Shown: positions 17,448 through 25,168, counted from the stretch's first letter. The stretch: DNA of 33,744 bases from Candidatus Binatia bacterium (GCA_019749875.1 JAIEPK010000219.1:1-33744), one strand, 5' to 3'. Program-made: numbers and translations. Notes: generated by a model from the sequence alone, not told the origin.

Positions 17448-18971
17448 ATGACCCGCGTCCTGCTGCTCTGGCACCGGGCCGATCACGAGCGCGGCGCGCG
17501 CCTCGCCGCGTGCTTGAACGAGGCTGGCATTCGCACCGCGGCAGACCTCGGCCCTCCTACCGACCTCGACCCGCGCACCGTGGACGAGTGCTCGGCGGTG
17601 GTATTGCTCCAGGGCGCCCGTCGACCATCCGCCCGAGCGCGTCGTCTCTTGGAGCATGCCCGACGGCGTGCGAAGCCCATCGTCGTCCTCACGATCGCGG
17701 GCCCCGACACCGCGCCTGTCTCGGAGCCGCCGTCTCCGGCGCGCTTCATCGACTTCACAGGCTGGGACGGAACGACGCGGTCTCCGGTCTTCCGAGACCT
17801 GCTCCAGGCGATCGACCAGGGGGGATCGGATGAGAGGGGCAAAATGGCCGGTGCCCCCGCCGACGACGGCGACGCGACCCGCGTCTTCCGCGGTGCAGCC
17901 GACGAAGAGATCGACGAGCTGCGCCGAGCGCCCATCCCGAGCGCGACGACGGTGCTCAAGAGCGTTCTCGCCGCCGGAGCTCGCGGCGCGGCGCGCCTCG
18001 CACGAGAGGTGCGCGACCGGCTGCGCCCGACGCAAGTGCTTCGCATGCCGTTGCCGGAGGAGCCGCCGCCACCGACGGCCAGCGCGCCGAGCACCGAGCC
18101 GACCAGCGACGAGGTGCGTCTCGCGGTCGCCGCTCCGCGGCGAGCGGACCAGGGCACCACGTTCGTCGCCCGCTTCGCAGCGTACGTCGAAGGGAGTCGC
18201 GTCGAGACGCTCGAGAAGCTCGCGGAGCTGGGCGAGACGGGCGACCGCATCGTCAAGGACGTCGCGCCGAGCCGCCACGCGCGCTGGGCGATCGGCGCGC
18301 CCGTCACCGTACGCCTGACGTCGACCTCCGAGTCGCTCGCGATCAGCCCCGCGACCGCGTCGTTCGAGTGGAACGGACGCGACAGCCTCCTCAGCTTCCT
18401 CGTCACGGTGAAACCGGACGCCCCCTGCAGCACGGCGCAGCTGTGCTTCGCCGTCTTCCTCGACACCGTACCGATCGCCTTCCTCCCGCTCGGCGTCGCG
18501 ATCGCGCAGGGCGCCGCCGAGCCGGCTCCGGCAACGGAGACGGTCGAGGTGGCGGCGCCGAAATCGGCGTTCGCCTCCTACGCCTCGAAGGACGCGAGCA
18601 ACGTCGCCGGCCGCCTGTCGTCGCTGTCGCGCTGGGCGCCCGGCCTCGACATCTTCCAGGATTGTCTCGACCTGCGGGCGAACGAGCAATTCAAACCGCA
18701 GCTGGAGCGCGAGATCGTACACCGCGACGTCTTCCTGCTGTTCTGGTCGCGCAACGCGCGCGCGTCTCGATGGGTCAAGTGGGAGTACGAGACAGCGCGC
18801 GATCGTCGCGGCCTCGCGGTGATCTTGCCGATGCCGCTCGAGGATCCGGCGATCGCCCCACCGCCGGACGAGTTCGCGCAAGACCACTGGCGCGATCGCT
18901 TCCTGCTTGCGGGCTATGCTCTCGCGAAGATCGCCGACGACGCCGGCACACCACCTACAACGGCACCTTGA
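17448..18971 (+). CDS. TIR-domain protein with N-terminal TIR-like domain and C-terminal TIR
   Basis: A 507-aa protein preceded by AGGAGG at 17432-17437. Residues 1 to about 125 look like a divergent TIR fold (MTRVLLLWHRADHERGARLA, ECSAVVLLQGARRPS, RFIDFTGWDG). A variable, proline-rich linker (about 135-225) and a beta-rich middle region (about 225-360: FEWNGRDSLLSFLVTVKPD) follow. The C-terminal TIR (372 to about 490) has KSAFASYASKDASNVAGRL, LDIFQDCLDLRANEQF and SRWVKWEYETA. Glu446 sits where SARM1-type TIR NADases carry their catalytic Glu (WVxxE). TIR effectors in bacteria cleave NAD+ or make cyclic ADP-ribose-type signals. The gene converges on, and overlaps by 17 bp, the MBL-fold gene, suggesting a shared module. 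Confidence 0.85.
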   Translation: MTRVLLLWHRADHERGARLAACLNEAGIRTAADLGPPTDLDPRTVDECSAVVLLQGARRPSARARRLLEHARRRAKPIVVLTIAGPDTAPVSEPPSPARFIDFTGWDGTTRSPVFRDLLQAIDQGGSDERGKMAGAPADDGDATRVFRGAADEEIDELRRAPIPSATTVLKSVLAAGARGAARLAREVRDRLRPTQVLRMPLPEEPPPPTASAPSTEPTSDEVRLAVAAPRRADQGTTFVARFAAYVEGSRVETLEKLAELGETGDRIVKDVAPSRHARWAIGAPVTVRLTSTSESLAISPATASFEWNGRDSLLSFLVTVKPDAPCSTAQLCFAVFLDTVPIAFLPLGVAIAQGAAEPAPATETVEVAAPKSAFASYASKDASNVAGRLSSLSRWAPGLDIFQDCLDLRANEQFKPQLEREIVHRDVFLLFWSRNARASRWVKWEYETARDRRGLAVILPMPLEDPAIAPPPDEFAQDHWRDRFLLAGYALAKIADDAGTPPTTAP

Positions 18972-20073
18972 GCCCCGCGCCGGCGGCCGGATAGATGCAG
19001 CGCAGCCCGTAGTCGCGCCGCAGCAGCGGATCGTCCCACGGCAGCGTCCGATCGGTCGAATAGTTGAAGTGCAGCTCGACACCCTCGTCGGCGGCGTCGA
19101 CGACGCGCGCGAGCGCCTCGGGATCCGGGTGGCCGTGACGGGTGCCGTTGGTCGAGACGAGGTAGCGCGGGCACTCGAGGAGCCGGAGCAGGGACACCGA
19201 GGTGTTGCGCGCGCTGGCGTGGTGCGAGAGCTTCAGCGCGTCGAGTGTCAAGTACGCCTCGCGACGCTCGGCGAGCAGACGCCGGATCGACGCCTCGACC
19301 TGCGGCGCGTGTGCATCGCCGACGAAGAGCGCTGCCTTGCCGTCGAACTCGGCGAGAAACGAGATCGAGCTGCCGTTCGGCTCGCTCGCGTCGGGCTGAA
19401 ACGGAATCTCGAGCAGATCGGGGATCACGATGGGCCCCGGCTCGCGATGCGCGAGGACGTCGGGGCCGCTCCGCTTGTCGCTCCCCAGGATCTCGAGCGC
19501 GCGCTCGTAGTCCCCCGGATCGATGCGCTTCTCGGCAGCGGCCGCGCCGAGGTCGGCCTCCCAGCGTCGCCGCATGTCGCGCAGCTTCTCGGTCGTCGGC
19601 CCGAGCAGCGTGAGCACCATGCCCCCGTCGAGCTCGATGCGCGGCAACGGCCCTTGGTCCGGTACGACGACGGGCGTGCGGCGGAAGGCTCCGTTCCACG
19701 AGTACCCCCGGTCGCGGAGCAGCGCGCCGAAGAACTCGCCCTGGCGCGCGTCGAGTACCCCGGGCGCACGGTCCGGGTGGTCCCACGGCAGGTCGTTGAG
19801 GTGATACCAGCCGTTGAACCAGACGTCCTTCACGCGATCGGCACCGAAGCGCGCGTCTTGCAGCAGCGGGACGGCGCCGGTGATGTGATCGGCGTCGACG
19901 TGCGTCAAGACCAGAAGCTCCAAGCGGAGGTTGCTCGCCGCGATGCGCGCGACGACCTCCCGGTAGGCGAGCTTGCGACCGCAATCGATCAGCACGTAGC
20001 GAACCGGGTTCACCCCATACTCGATCCAGAGCGCGTCCCCTTCGTCGGCGGGCAGCATCTCGATGGTGAACAT
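18955..20073 (-). CDS. MBL-fold (ComEC/Rec2-like) metallohydrolase
   Basis: A 372-aa metallo-beta-lactamase-fold hydrolase. The metal-binding motif is in LLVLTHVDADHITG (His58, Asp60, Asp62, His63). Further ligands are likely in ALFVGDAHAP and LKLSHHAS, and the C-terminal VSTNGTRHGHPDPEAL matches the ComEC C-terminal MBL pattern. It has no membrane segments, so it is a soluble stand-alone relative of the ComEC hydrolase domain. Such proteins may be nucleases or phosphodiesterases and recur in conflict-system operons. It is the last gene of the three-gene minus-strand operon, three bases after the CHAT stop, and its 3' end overlaps the TIR gene. Substrate unknown. Confidence 0.85.
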   Translation of the reverse strand: MFTIEMLPADEGDALWIEYGVNPVRYVLIDCGRKLAYREVVARIAASNLRLELLVLTHVDADHITGAVPLLQDARFGADRVKDVWFNGWYHLNDLPWDHPDRAPGVLDARQGEFFGALLRDRGYSWNGAFRRTPVVVPDQGPLPRIELDGGMVLTLLGPTTEKLRDMRRRWEADLGAAAAEKRIDPGDYERALEILGSDKRSGPDVLAHREPGPIVIPDLLEIPFQPDASEPNGSSISFLAEFDGKAALFVGDAHAPQVEASIRRLLAERREAYLTLDALKLSHHASARNTSVSLLRLLECPRYLVSTNGTRHGHPDPEALARVVDAADEGVELHFNYSTDRTLPWDDPLLRRDYGLRCIYPAAGAGLKVPL

Positions 20074-20076
20074 GGC

Positions 20077-22014
20077 TCAGCTCCTCTCGAGCCCGTCCAA
20101 GTGATGGCGCAACTCATCGGCGTCCTCGATGACCGACCGCGGCAGGCTGCAGGTGGGATCGGCGCCCCACCAGTCCATGTAGCGCTTCAACTGTTCACAC
20201 GTCGCCTCGATGGCTTCGCGATCGTCGAGCAGGCGGCATCCCGCCACGAGCGCATCGAGGCAGCTCTTCGCCTTTTCCAGCGCCGGCGGCTGCCCGAACA
20301 GTGGTGCGAGAAGGTACAACTCGCACAGCGACCCGCGAGCCCAGATGGCGTCCTTGCGGAGATCCCTTTGCTTTCGCGCCGGCAGATCCGCAGGCACGCT
20401 CCGCTCCGCGACTTCACGCGACACGATCTCGGCGATCGTCCAGTCCACCCAATGACTCCGCAGCTCGTCGCCGCCCTCGATCGCGAGGAGCACGAGCCAC
20501 TGGACCCAGTTCCAGTGATGATCGCGCGAGACTCGCGCGGCGCACTCGTACGCCCCGGTCGCCTGCCGCAGCGCCGACCGGCTGCGTTGGATCCACTTCT
20601 CGGCCGCCGGTCCGCGCAACGAGCCCGCGAGCCTCCAGGCGGCCTGCGCTTCGCGCTTGAGCGAGCTCGCGCGGAGTCCGCGCAGCTCCTCGAGCTGGGC
20701 CTTCGAGAGCGTCTGGTCCGGCTCGAGGCCCGCCAGCCGACGCCGTACCTCCTCGAAGCGTTCGGCGATCCGATCGGCCTCGAGAGTCTGCTCGGCGGTG
20801 AGATCGCGCGTCGGGGAGAGGTCGACGATCGCCTGCTCGATGCGGCGACGTGCCTCGGCCGAGATCGCCTGGAGGTGCCGCAACGCGACCTTGAAGCGGC
20901 GCTCCTTGCAACGCTCCGCAAGGTCAGCGTCCACGTGCACGTAGCCCACCAGTGCGATGCGGTCGTAGTAGGTCTTGTCTCGACGCTCGCGCAGCGCGTT
21001 GCGGCACCCTCGCAATGCGAGGCGTGGGTCCTCGCCCTCGATGATCTGCTTGAGAAAGTGGCTGAGCAGAATCTCCGAGCCGTCCTTGGTGAGCGCGAGC
21101 TGCGAGGCGAGCACGATCGGGATCCCCTCGGCGTGGAGGGTATGCGCGAGCGTTCCCCCCGAGCAGACCGGATCGACCTCACCGCTGTGGCACGCGGCGA
21201 TGGTGAGCACCTGCGGACGAGGCCCGCGCGCCAGCCACGCCGCGAGCTCTGCCGCCGCGCAGGCATCGAGCTCACCGTCGTCCGTCTCGAGCGCCAGACG
21301 AGTGGTCGGCACCGGCTTTGCGGCCAAGTCGAACGGATCTGCGATAGGAGCAGAGCGGGGAGCGACGCCGTGCGCGAGCAGATGGACCTGCGTGAAGCGC
21401 TGCTCTCCACCGAGGATCGCTTCGAGCTTGGCACGGGTCGCGTGCGGGACCTCCACGAGAGCATCCGCATCACCCAGATCGCGCAGGATCTCCTCGAGAA
21501 GCTCGCGGTGCCGGGCGTGCGGAACGTCCATGCGCCGTGGGGCTGCCCAGGCGAAGAGGACCTTCGGCAGCTGCCCCTCGACGACGGTCGGGGGCGGCCA
21601 CGCCCGACGCACGCGACGCGTCACGACGACATCGGTGCGCGCTTCCTCGATCACCTCGAACGGCAGCTGCGCCAACTCGAGCGGCCGCGCAACGACATCG
21701 ATCTGCTGCAGGCCCCCCGCGACTGGCGGCAAGCTCGACGGCCCGAAGAGGAACTCGGTCACGAACGGCGCGAGCCCGCGCAGCATCTCCTCGGCGTCGT
21801 CGCGTGCGGTGTCACCCGCTCGCACGAATCTGTCGTAGTCGAGGCGCTTCATCGCCTCGGTCAGGTTCTCCTGCGGCAGCTTGAACGACACCTCGTCGGC
21901 GGGTGCCGAGATGCCGATGGTGCGGATGTAGCGATCCGAGAGACGCAGGATGCCGGCCGGATCGCCGAAGCGTTGGAGCTCGATCGTGACGCTCTCGAGC
22001 GGCCCGCTCAGCAA
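20077..22014 (-). CDS. CHAT-domain caspase-like peptidase
   Basis: A 645-aa protein. The N-terminal half is a CHAT (caspase/HetF-associated) domain: FTQVHLLAHGVAPR supplies the catalytic His215-Gly and VLTIAACHSGEV the catalytic Cys275, with LAHTLHAEGIPIVLASQLAL and the end-of-domain YYDRIALVGYVHVD downstream. The segment before it (residues 1-150) is a beta-rich region of unknown identity. The C-terminal half (about 350-645) is helical, rich in Leu, Glu, Arg and Trp (YECAARVSRDHHWNWVQWLV), resembling a TPR/alpha-solenoid tail. CHAT peptidases process partner effectors in conflict systems. The start overlaps the end of the DUF2235 gene by 7 nt, implying coupled translation, so the lipase is the obvious candidate partner. 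Function inferred. Confidence 0.88.
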   Translation of the reverse strand: MLSGPLESVTIELQRFGDPAGILRLSDRYIRTIGISAPADEVSFKLPQENLTEAMKRLDYDRFVRAGDTARDDAEEMLRGLAPFVTEFLFGPSSLPPVAGGLQQIDVVARPLELAQLPFEVIEEARTDVVVTRRVRRAWPPPTVVEGQLPKVLFAWAAPRRMDVPHARHRELLEEILRDLGDADALVEVPHATRAKLEAILGGEQRFTQVHLLAHGVAPRSAPIADPFDLAAKPVPTTRLALETDDGELDACAAAELAAWLARGPRPQVLTIAACHSGEVDPVCSGGTLAHTLHAEGIPIVLASQLALTKDGSEILLSHFLKQIIEGEDPRLALRGCRNALRERRDKTYYDRIALVGYVHVDADLAERCKERRFKVALRHLQAISAEARRRIEQAIVDLSPTRDLTAEQTLEADRIAERFEEVRRRLAGLEPDQTLSKAQLEELRGLRASSLKREAQAAWRLAGSLRGPAAEKWIQRSRSALRQATGAYECAARVSRDHHWNWVQWLVLLAIEGGDELRSHWVDWTIAEIVSREVAERSVPADLPARKQRDLRKDAIWARGSLCELYLLAPLFGQPPALEKAKSCLDALVAGCRLLDDREAIEATCEQLKRYMDWWGADPTCSLPRSVIEDADELRHHLDGLERS

Positions 22015-23222
22015 GGGGACACCAGGGCGCGAGTCTGCTCGTCGAGCTGGTCGTTCAGCTCGGGGTGGGCGGCAAGGTAGCGCAGCAGATTCTTCGGACG
22101 GTATCGCCCAGCCATGTGCTGGTGCTTCGCGGGATCCGCGCGAAGCCTCGAAAGAACGCTCTCATCGACCGTGAGCCCGGGCGTCTGAAGGAGATTCCGC
22201 TCTCCCTTGAAGCCGCGCAGGGGACGCAGGAGCGTGTCCACCACCCGGAATCCGAGCGATTTCGCCGACGCGCGCCCTCCGAAGTAGGCTCGAAAGTGCT
22301 TCAGGTAGTCGTCTTCGACGACCAGCCCGAGTGCGCGAGCCTCGTCGAGCAGCCAGTGCAGCGCACTATTGGCGAGCCCGTCGTCGGTCAGCCCGCCGCC
22401 GACATTCGAATGGACGCCGGCGAACCAGCGCTGCTCCAGGTCCGGATGGTCGCCCGCAAAGATCTCGACCTGGAAGTCGTGCCGGCGTTCGTCGATCGCC
22501 ATGGCGTGACGGATTCGGTCGACGATCGCCGGTGGCTTCGCCGGTACGTGGAAGCCGATCGTCTCCGGAACGGCCTTCCAGAACGGCCGCAACCGGGTGC
22601 CCAGAGACAGGACGGTGTCCCACACCCCGAGGTAACGCACCCGCGCAGGAACGATCGCCGCGAGCTCGGGCCGGCCTCGCAGCTTGTTGCGTTCGTTCTG
22701 CCGGTCCCAGAAATCGGCCGCGCTGTTCGTGCCGCAGGAGTCGAGGTACTCGGTGAAGAGCTTCGGCACGTAGTAGGCGTCCTGCTTCGCAGGAAACCCA
22801 CCGATGCACTCGATCAGCCGCACCAGACTTCGTGCCTGAGCGGCGCCACGGCTGAACCCGAAGACGAACAGCTCGTCGCCCTCCTGCCAGTTGTTCGCCA
22901 GGAAGGAATAGGCCTCCTCGACGTTGGTCTCGAATCCGACGCCGAGCATCCCACCGAGCGCATTGTCGAGGCGGCGAATCAGTCGGGCGGCACCGGTGGG
23001 CGCGCGGTTCATCGACCCCACGCCCGTGTCGTAGTACGTGACCTGCTTCACGCCCCGGCCGTCACAGGAACGCGTCGCGCGTGCAATCTTGAGGACGTTG
23101 GTGGGCCGGTACACCCTCGACCCGTCGAGCCGCTCCACCTCGGACACGGCGTTGTTCCAGGTTCCGTCGAGGCACACGACGTATCGGGTGATCGTCTCCT
23201 CATGCGGGCGGTCGTCGGCCAT
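22008..23222 (-). CDS. DUF2235 alpha/beta-hydrolase, Tle1-like lipase
   Basis: A 404-aa DUF2235 protein, the family of type VI secretion phospholipase Tle1 and related hydrolases. Motifs: the N-terminal YVVCLDGTWNNAVSEV, nucleophile elbow LFVFGFSRGAAQAR (Ser124), YLGVWDTVLSLG (probable catalytic Asp202) and WFAGVHSNVGGGLTDDGLAN (His271). The ATG at 23222 follows a purine-rich ribosome site (GAGAGGAG, opposite strand of 23230-23237); the frame stays open upstream to 23459, but that extension is not protein-like. No signal peptide, so it would act from the cytoplasm, for example on the inner membrane. First gene of the operon with CHAT and MBL. No T6SS gene is nearby, which argues for a self-directed effector rather than a secreted toxin. 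Confidence 0.88.
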   Translation of the reverse strand: MADDRPHEETITRYVVCLDGTWNNAVSEVERLDGSRVYRPTNVLKIARATRSCDGRGVKQVTYYDTGVGSMNRAPTGAARLIRRLDNALGGMLGVGFETNVEEAYSFLANNWQEGDELFVFGFSRGAAQARSLVRLIECIGGFPAKQDAYYVPKLFTEYLDSCGTNSAADFWDRQNERNKLRGRPELAAIVPARVRYLGVWDTVLSLGTRLRPFWKAVPETIGFHVPAKPPAIVDRIRHAMAIDERRHDFQVEIFAGDHPDLEQRWFAGVHSNVGGGLTDDGLANSALHWLLDEARALGLVVEDDYLKHFRAYFGGRASAKSLGFRVVDTLLRPLRGFKGERNLLQTPGLTVDESVLSRLRADPAKHQHMAGRYRPKNLLRYLAAHPELNDQLDEQTRALVSPC

Positions 23223-23659
23223 ACCTTCGCTCCTCTCCGTTGTGATGTCCCTCGATTCGACGCACGAATCAAATTTCGGTTCATCGGCGCGGAGCGGGGA
23301 CTCCCTGCTCTTCCGCGGCCTGCGGATCGTCGGTACGCCTCCGGTTCCGCCGGCACGGACGCAGCGTCGCCCGGAGCGGACGGGTCGACACCAGCTCGAT
23401 CCGCGCGACTCGCTCGGAACTGCGAGCAACGCGTCGGCGTGCGGCGACGCACGTCCCACTGCTAGGCATGGACGTCATGCGCGCCCGGGACCGCCGCTCG
23501 AGCAACCCCACGCGCGCGCCTCGTCCGGCCGCTTCGTCGAACGACGCCACGGCCACCGCGAGCTCGGGGCTGGCATCCGCAGCGGCAATCGAGATCGCCG
23601 TCGCTTCCGCGACCCACTCGTTCGCCCCGAGCGCCAGCACGACGGAATGGGCGACGATG
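23223..23659. other. Promoter region of the lipase-CHAT-MBL operon and island right edge
   Basis: Contains the ribosome site of the DUF2235 gene and a short inverted repeat at 23254-23270. No confident gene lies here. The minus strand from about 23660 to 23480 reads protein-like sequence (VVLALGANEWVAEATAISIA) with GC-rich third positions, possibly a remnant of an unidentified gene cut at the repeat junction. Confidence 0.4.
23254..23270 (-). promoter_or_regulatory. Inverted repeat upstream of the lipase-CHAT-MBL operon
   Basis: GATTCG-5 nt-CGAATC, a perfect 6-bp inverted repeat about 32-48 bp before the DUF2235 start, next to an AT-rich patch (AAATTT) that stands out in this GC-rich sequence. 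It could be a repressor operator or a leader hairpin. Confidence 0.35.
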
Positions 23660-23812
23660 GCCGCCGGCGACGACGTCGAGATCCACGGCGGCAGGGGCTT
23701 CACCTGGGAGGCCGACGCGCACCTGTACTTCGAGCGCGCCAAGAGCAGCAGCCTGCTGTTCGGCGACCCCGTCAAGCACCGCGAGAAGCTCGCGGCGCGC
23801 ATCGGGCGCTGA
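23660..23812 (+). pseudogene. 3'-terminal remnant of an acyl-CoA dehydrogenase gene
   Basis: Encodes only the last about 50 residues of an ACAD (AAGDDVEIHGGRGFTWEADA ... FGDPVKHREKLAARIGR) and a stop at 23810-23812. This is nearly the same as the end of the intact gene at 16285-17397: IQIHGG becomes VEIHGG, GMGF becomes GRGF, and the last residue L becomes R. Upstream of 23660 the frame stays open but no longer resembles an ACAD, and no suitable start exists. It lies 26 bp before the third ACAD start, which is normal operon spacing, so this end is probably at its original place. Confidence 0.8.
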
Positions 23813-23819
23813 GCGGCAG
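23660..23819 (+). repeat. Right copy of the ACAD 3'-end direct repeat
   Basis: Direct-repeat partner of 17245-17404, same orientation, offset 6,415 bp. Similarity ends within a few bases after the shared TGAGCGG that includes the stop codon. Left of about 23660 similarity drops to chance. Confidence 0.85.
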
Positions 23820-23838
23820 AGCGCGGAGAGGAGCGGTC

Positions 23839-25137
23839 ATGGACTTCGATCTGCCGAAGGACCTCGTCGAGTACCTCGCAGAGCTCGATCGTTTCATCGA
23901 GGCGGAGATCAAGCCGCTCGAGAACGAGAACGACAACGTCCGCTTCTTCGACCACCGGCGCGAGTACGAGCGCACCGACTGGGCACGCGGCGGTCTGCCG
24001 AAGAAAGAGTGGGAGGAGCTGCTCGCCGAGGCGCGCCGTCGCGCCGACCGCGCCGGGCATCTGCGCTTCGCCTGGCCGACCGAGCTCGGCGGCAAGAACG
24101 GCTCGCAGCTCTGGCTCGCGGTGATCCGCGAGCACCTCGCCGCGAAGGGTCTCGGCTTGCACAACGACCTGCAGAACGAGCATTCGATCGTCGCGAACAA
24201 CCCGTTCGTCGTGATGTTCAAGGAGTTCGCCACTCCGGAGCAGTACGCGCGCGATCACGAGAAGCTGCTGCGCGACGAGATGATCACGGCGTTCGGCCTC
24301 ACCGAGCCGGAGCACGGCTCGGACGCGACGCACATGGACACCCACGCGGTGCCGAAGGAGCGTGACGGCAAGAAGGGCTGGCTGATCAACGGCGCCAAGA
24401 TGTGGACCACCGGCATGCACGTCGCGACGCACGTGATGGTCTTCGCGCGCACCAGCGGCAAGGCCGGCGACGCGCTCGGCATCACGACCTTCGTCGTGCC
24501 GACCGACACGCCGGGCTTGAAGATCGAGGAGTACCTCTGGACCTTCAACATGCCGACGGACCATCCGCGCATCACCCTCACCGACGTGTGGGTGCCCGAG
24601 GACGCGTACTGGGGCGAGATCGGGCGCGGGCTCGCACTCGGGCAGAGCTTCGTGCACGCGAACCGCATCCGCCAGGCGGCGTCTTCGCTCGGTGCGGCGG
24701 TCTACTGCGTCGAGGAGAGCGTCAAGTACGCGCGGCAGCGCAAGCCGTTCGGCAAGCCGCTGGCGCAGAACCAGGCGATCCAGTGGCCGCTGGTCGAGCT
24801 GTCCACGCAGTGCGACATGCTGCGCCTGCTGATCCGCCAGACGGCGTGGCAGATGGACCGCCTGCCGCACAAGCAGATCGAGCACGAAATCTCGGACAAG
24901 GTCTCGATGTGCAACTACTGGGCGAACCGCCTGTGCTGCGACGCGGCCGACCGCGCGATGCAGGTGCACGGCGGCATCGGCTACTCGCGCCACAAGCCGT
25001 TCGAGCACATCTACCGGCACCACCGGCGCTACCGGATCACCGAGGGCTCGGAGGAAATCCAGATGCGCAAGGTCGGCGCGTACCTCTTCGGCTACGCCGG
25101 GCCGCGCAAGCGCCTGTTCGCGGGCGGCGCGTCGTAG
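23839..25137 (+). CDS. Acyl-CoA dehydrogenase (third ACAD of the operon)
   Basis: A 432-aa FAD-dependent acyl-CoA dehydrogenase. Motifs: WPTELGGKNGSQLW, FGLTEPEHGSDATHMDT (flavin motif), INGAKMWTTGMHVATHVMVF, ITLTDVWVPEDAYWGEIGRG, YARQRKPFGKPLAQNQAIQ, MQVHGGIGYSRHKPFEHIYR, and the C-terminal RITEGSEEIQMRKVGAYLFG with probable catalytic Glu402. Purine-rich GGAGAGGAG (23825-23833) precedes the ATG. It is a different ACAD subfamily from the two upstream genes, and is separated from them by the TIR/CHAT/lipase insert. Before insertion the three probably formed one operon; now it may depend on read-through or a promoter inside the insert. Confidence 0.93.
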   Translation: MDFDLPKDLVEYLAELDRFIEAEIKPLENENDNVRFFDHRREYERTDWARGGLPKKEWEELLAEARRRADRAGHLRFAWPTELGGKNGSQLWLAVIREHLAAKGLGLHNDLQNEHSIVANNPFVVMFKEFATPEQYARDHEKLLRDEMITAFGLTEPEHGSDATHMDTHAVPKERDGKKGWLINGAKMWTTGMHVATHVMVFARTSGKAGDALGITTFVVPTDTPGLKIEEYLWTFNMPTDHPRITLTDVWVPEDAYWGEIGRGLALGQSFVHANRIRQAASSLGAAVYCVEESVKYARQRKPFGKPLAQNQAIQWPLVELSTQCDMLRLLIRQTAWQMDRLPHKQIEHEISDKVSMCNYWANRLCCDAADRAMQVHGGIGYSRHKPFEHIYRHHRRYRITEGSEEIQMRKVGAYLFGYAGPRKRLFAGGAS

Positions 25138-25168
25138 CGACGGCGCGCGCCACGATCGGCACGAGCGG

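Larger units (their letters stand above)
17402..23667. mobile_element. Candidate defence/conflict island inserted into the ACAD operon
   Basis: About 6.3 kb containing only a TIR-domain gene (+) and a DUF2235 lipase-CHAT peptidase-MBL hydrolase operon (-). It sits between an intact ACAD gene and a remnant of that gene's 3' end, after which the ACAD operon resumes. Gene content is typical of prokaryotic conflict systems and unlike the catabolic surroundings. No integrase, transposase, tRNA or terminal inverted repeat was seen, so the mechanism of entry is open: site-specific integration in a gene 3' end, recombination between duplicated ACAD ends, or capture by a now-lost element. The boundaries are inferred from the direct repeats. 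Confidence 0.5.

Noticed and set aside
18907-22080. Very long plus-strand open frame opposite the MBL and CHAT genes
   Set aside because: Translation is Arg/Leu/Asp-rich with no domain signature; it is the antisense shadow of clear MBL and CHAT coding sequences in GC-rich DNA.
22008-23222. DUF2235 gene as a type VI secretion effector with immunity gene
   Set aside because: No VgrG, PAAR, Hcp or membrane immunity gene is nearby; the neighbours are CHAT and MBL genes.
23223-23459. N-terminal extension of the DUF2235 protein to 23459
   Set aside because: Extra residues are Arg/Ser/Pro-rich and not conserved-looking, while ATG 23222 has a strong purine-rich ribosome site and starts next to the conserved YVVCLDGTWN.
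17398-23838. Integrase, transposase or tRNA attachment site at the island ends
   Set aside because: None could be read on either strand; only the ACAD 3'-end repeat marks the borders.
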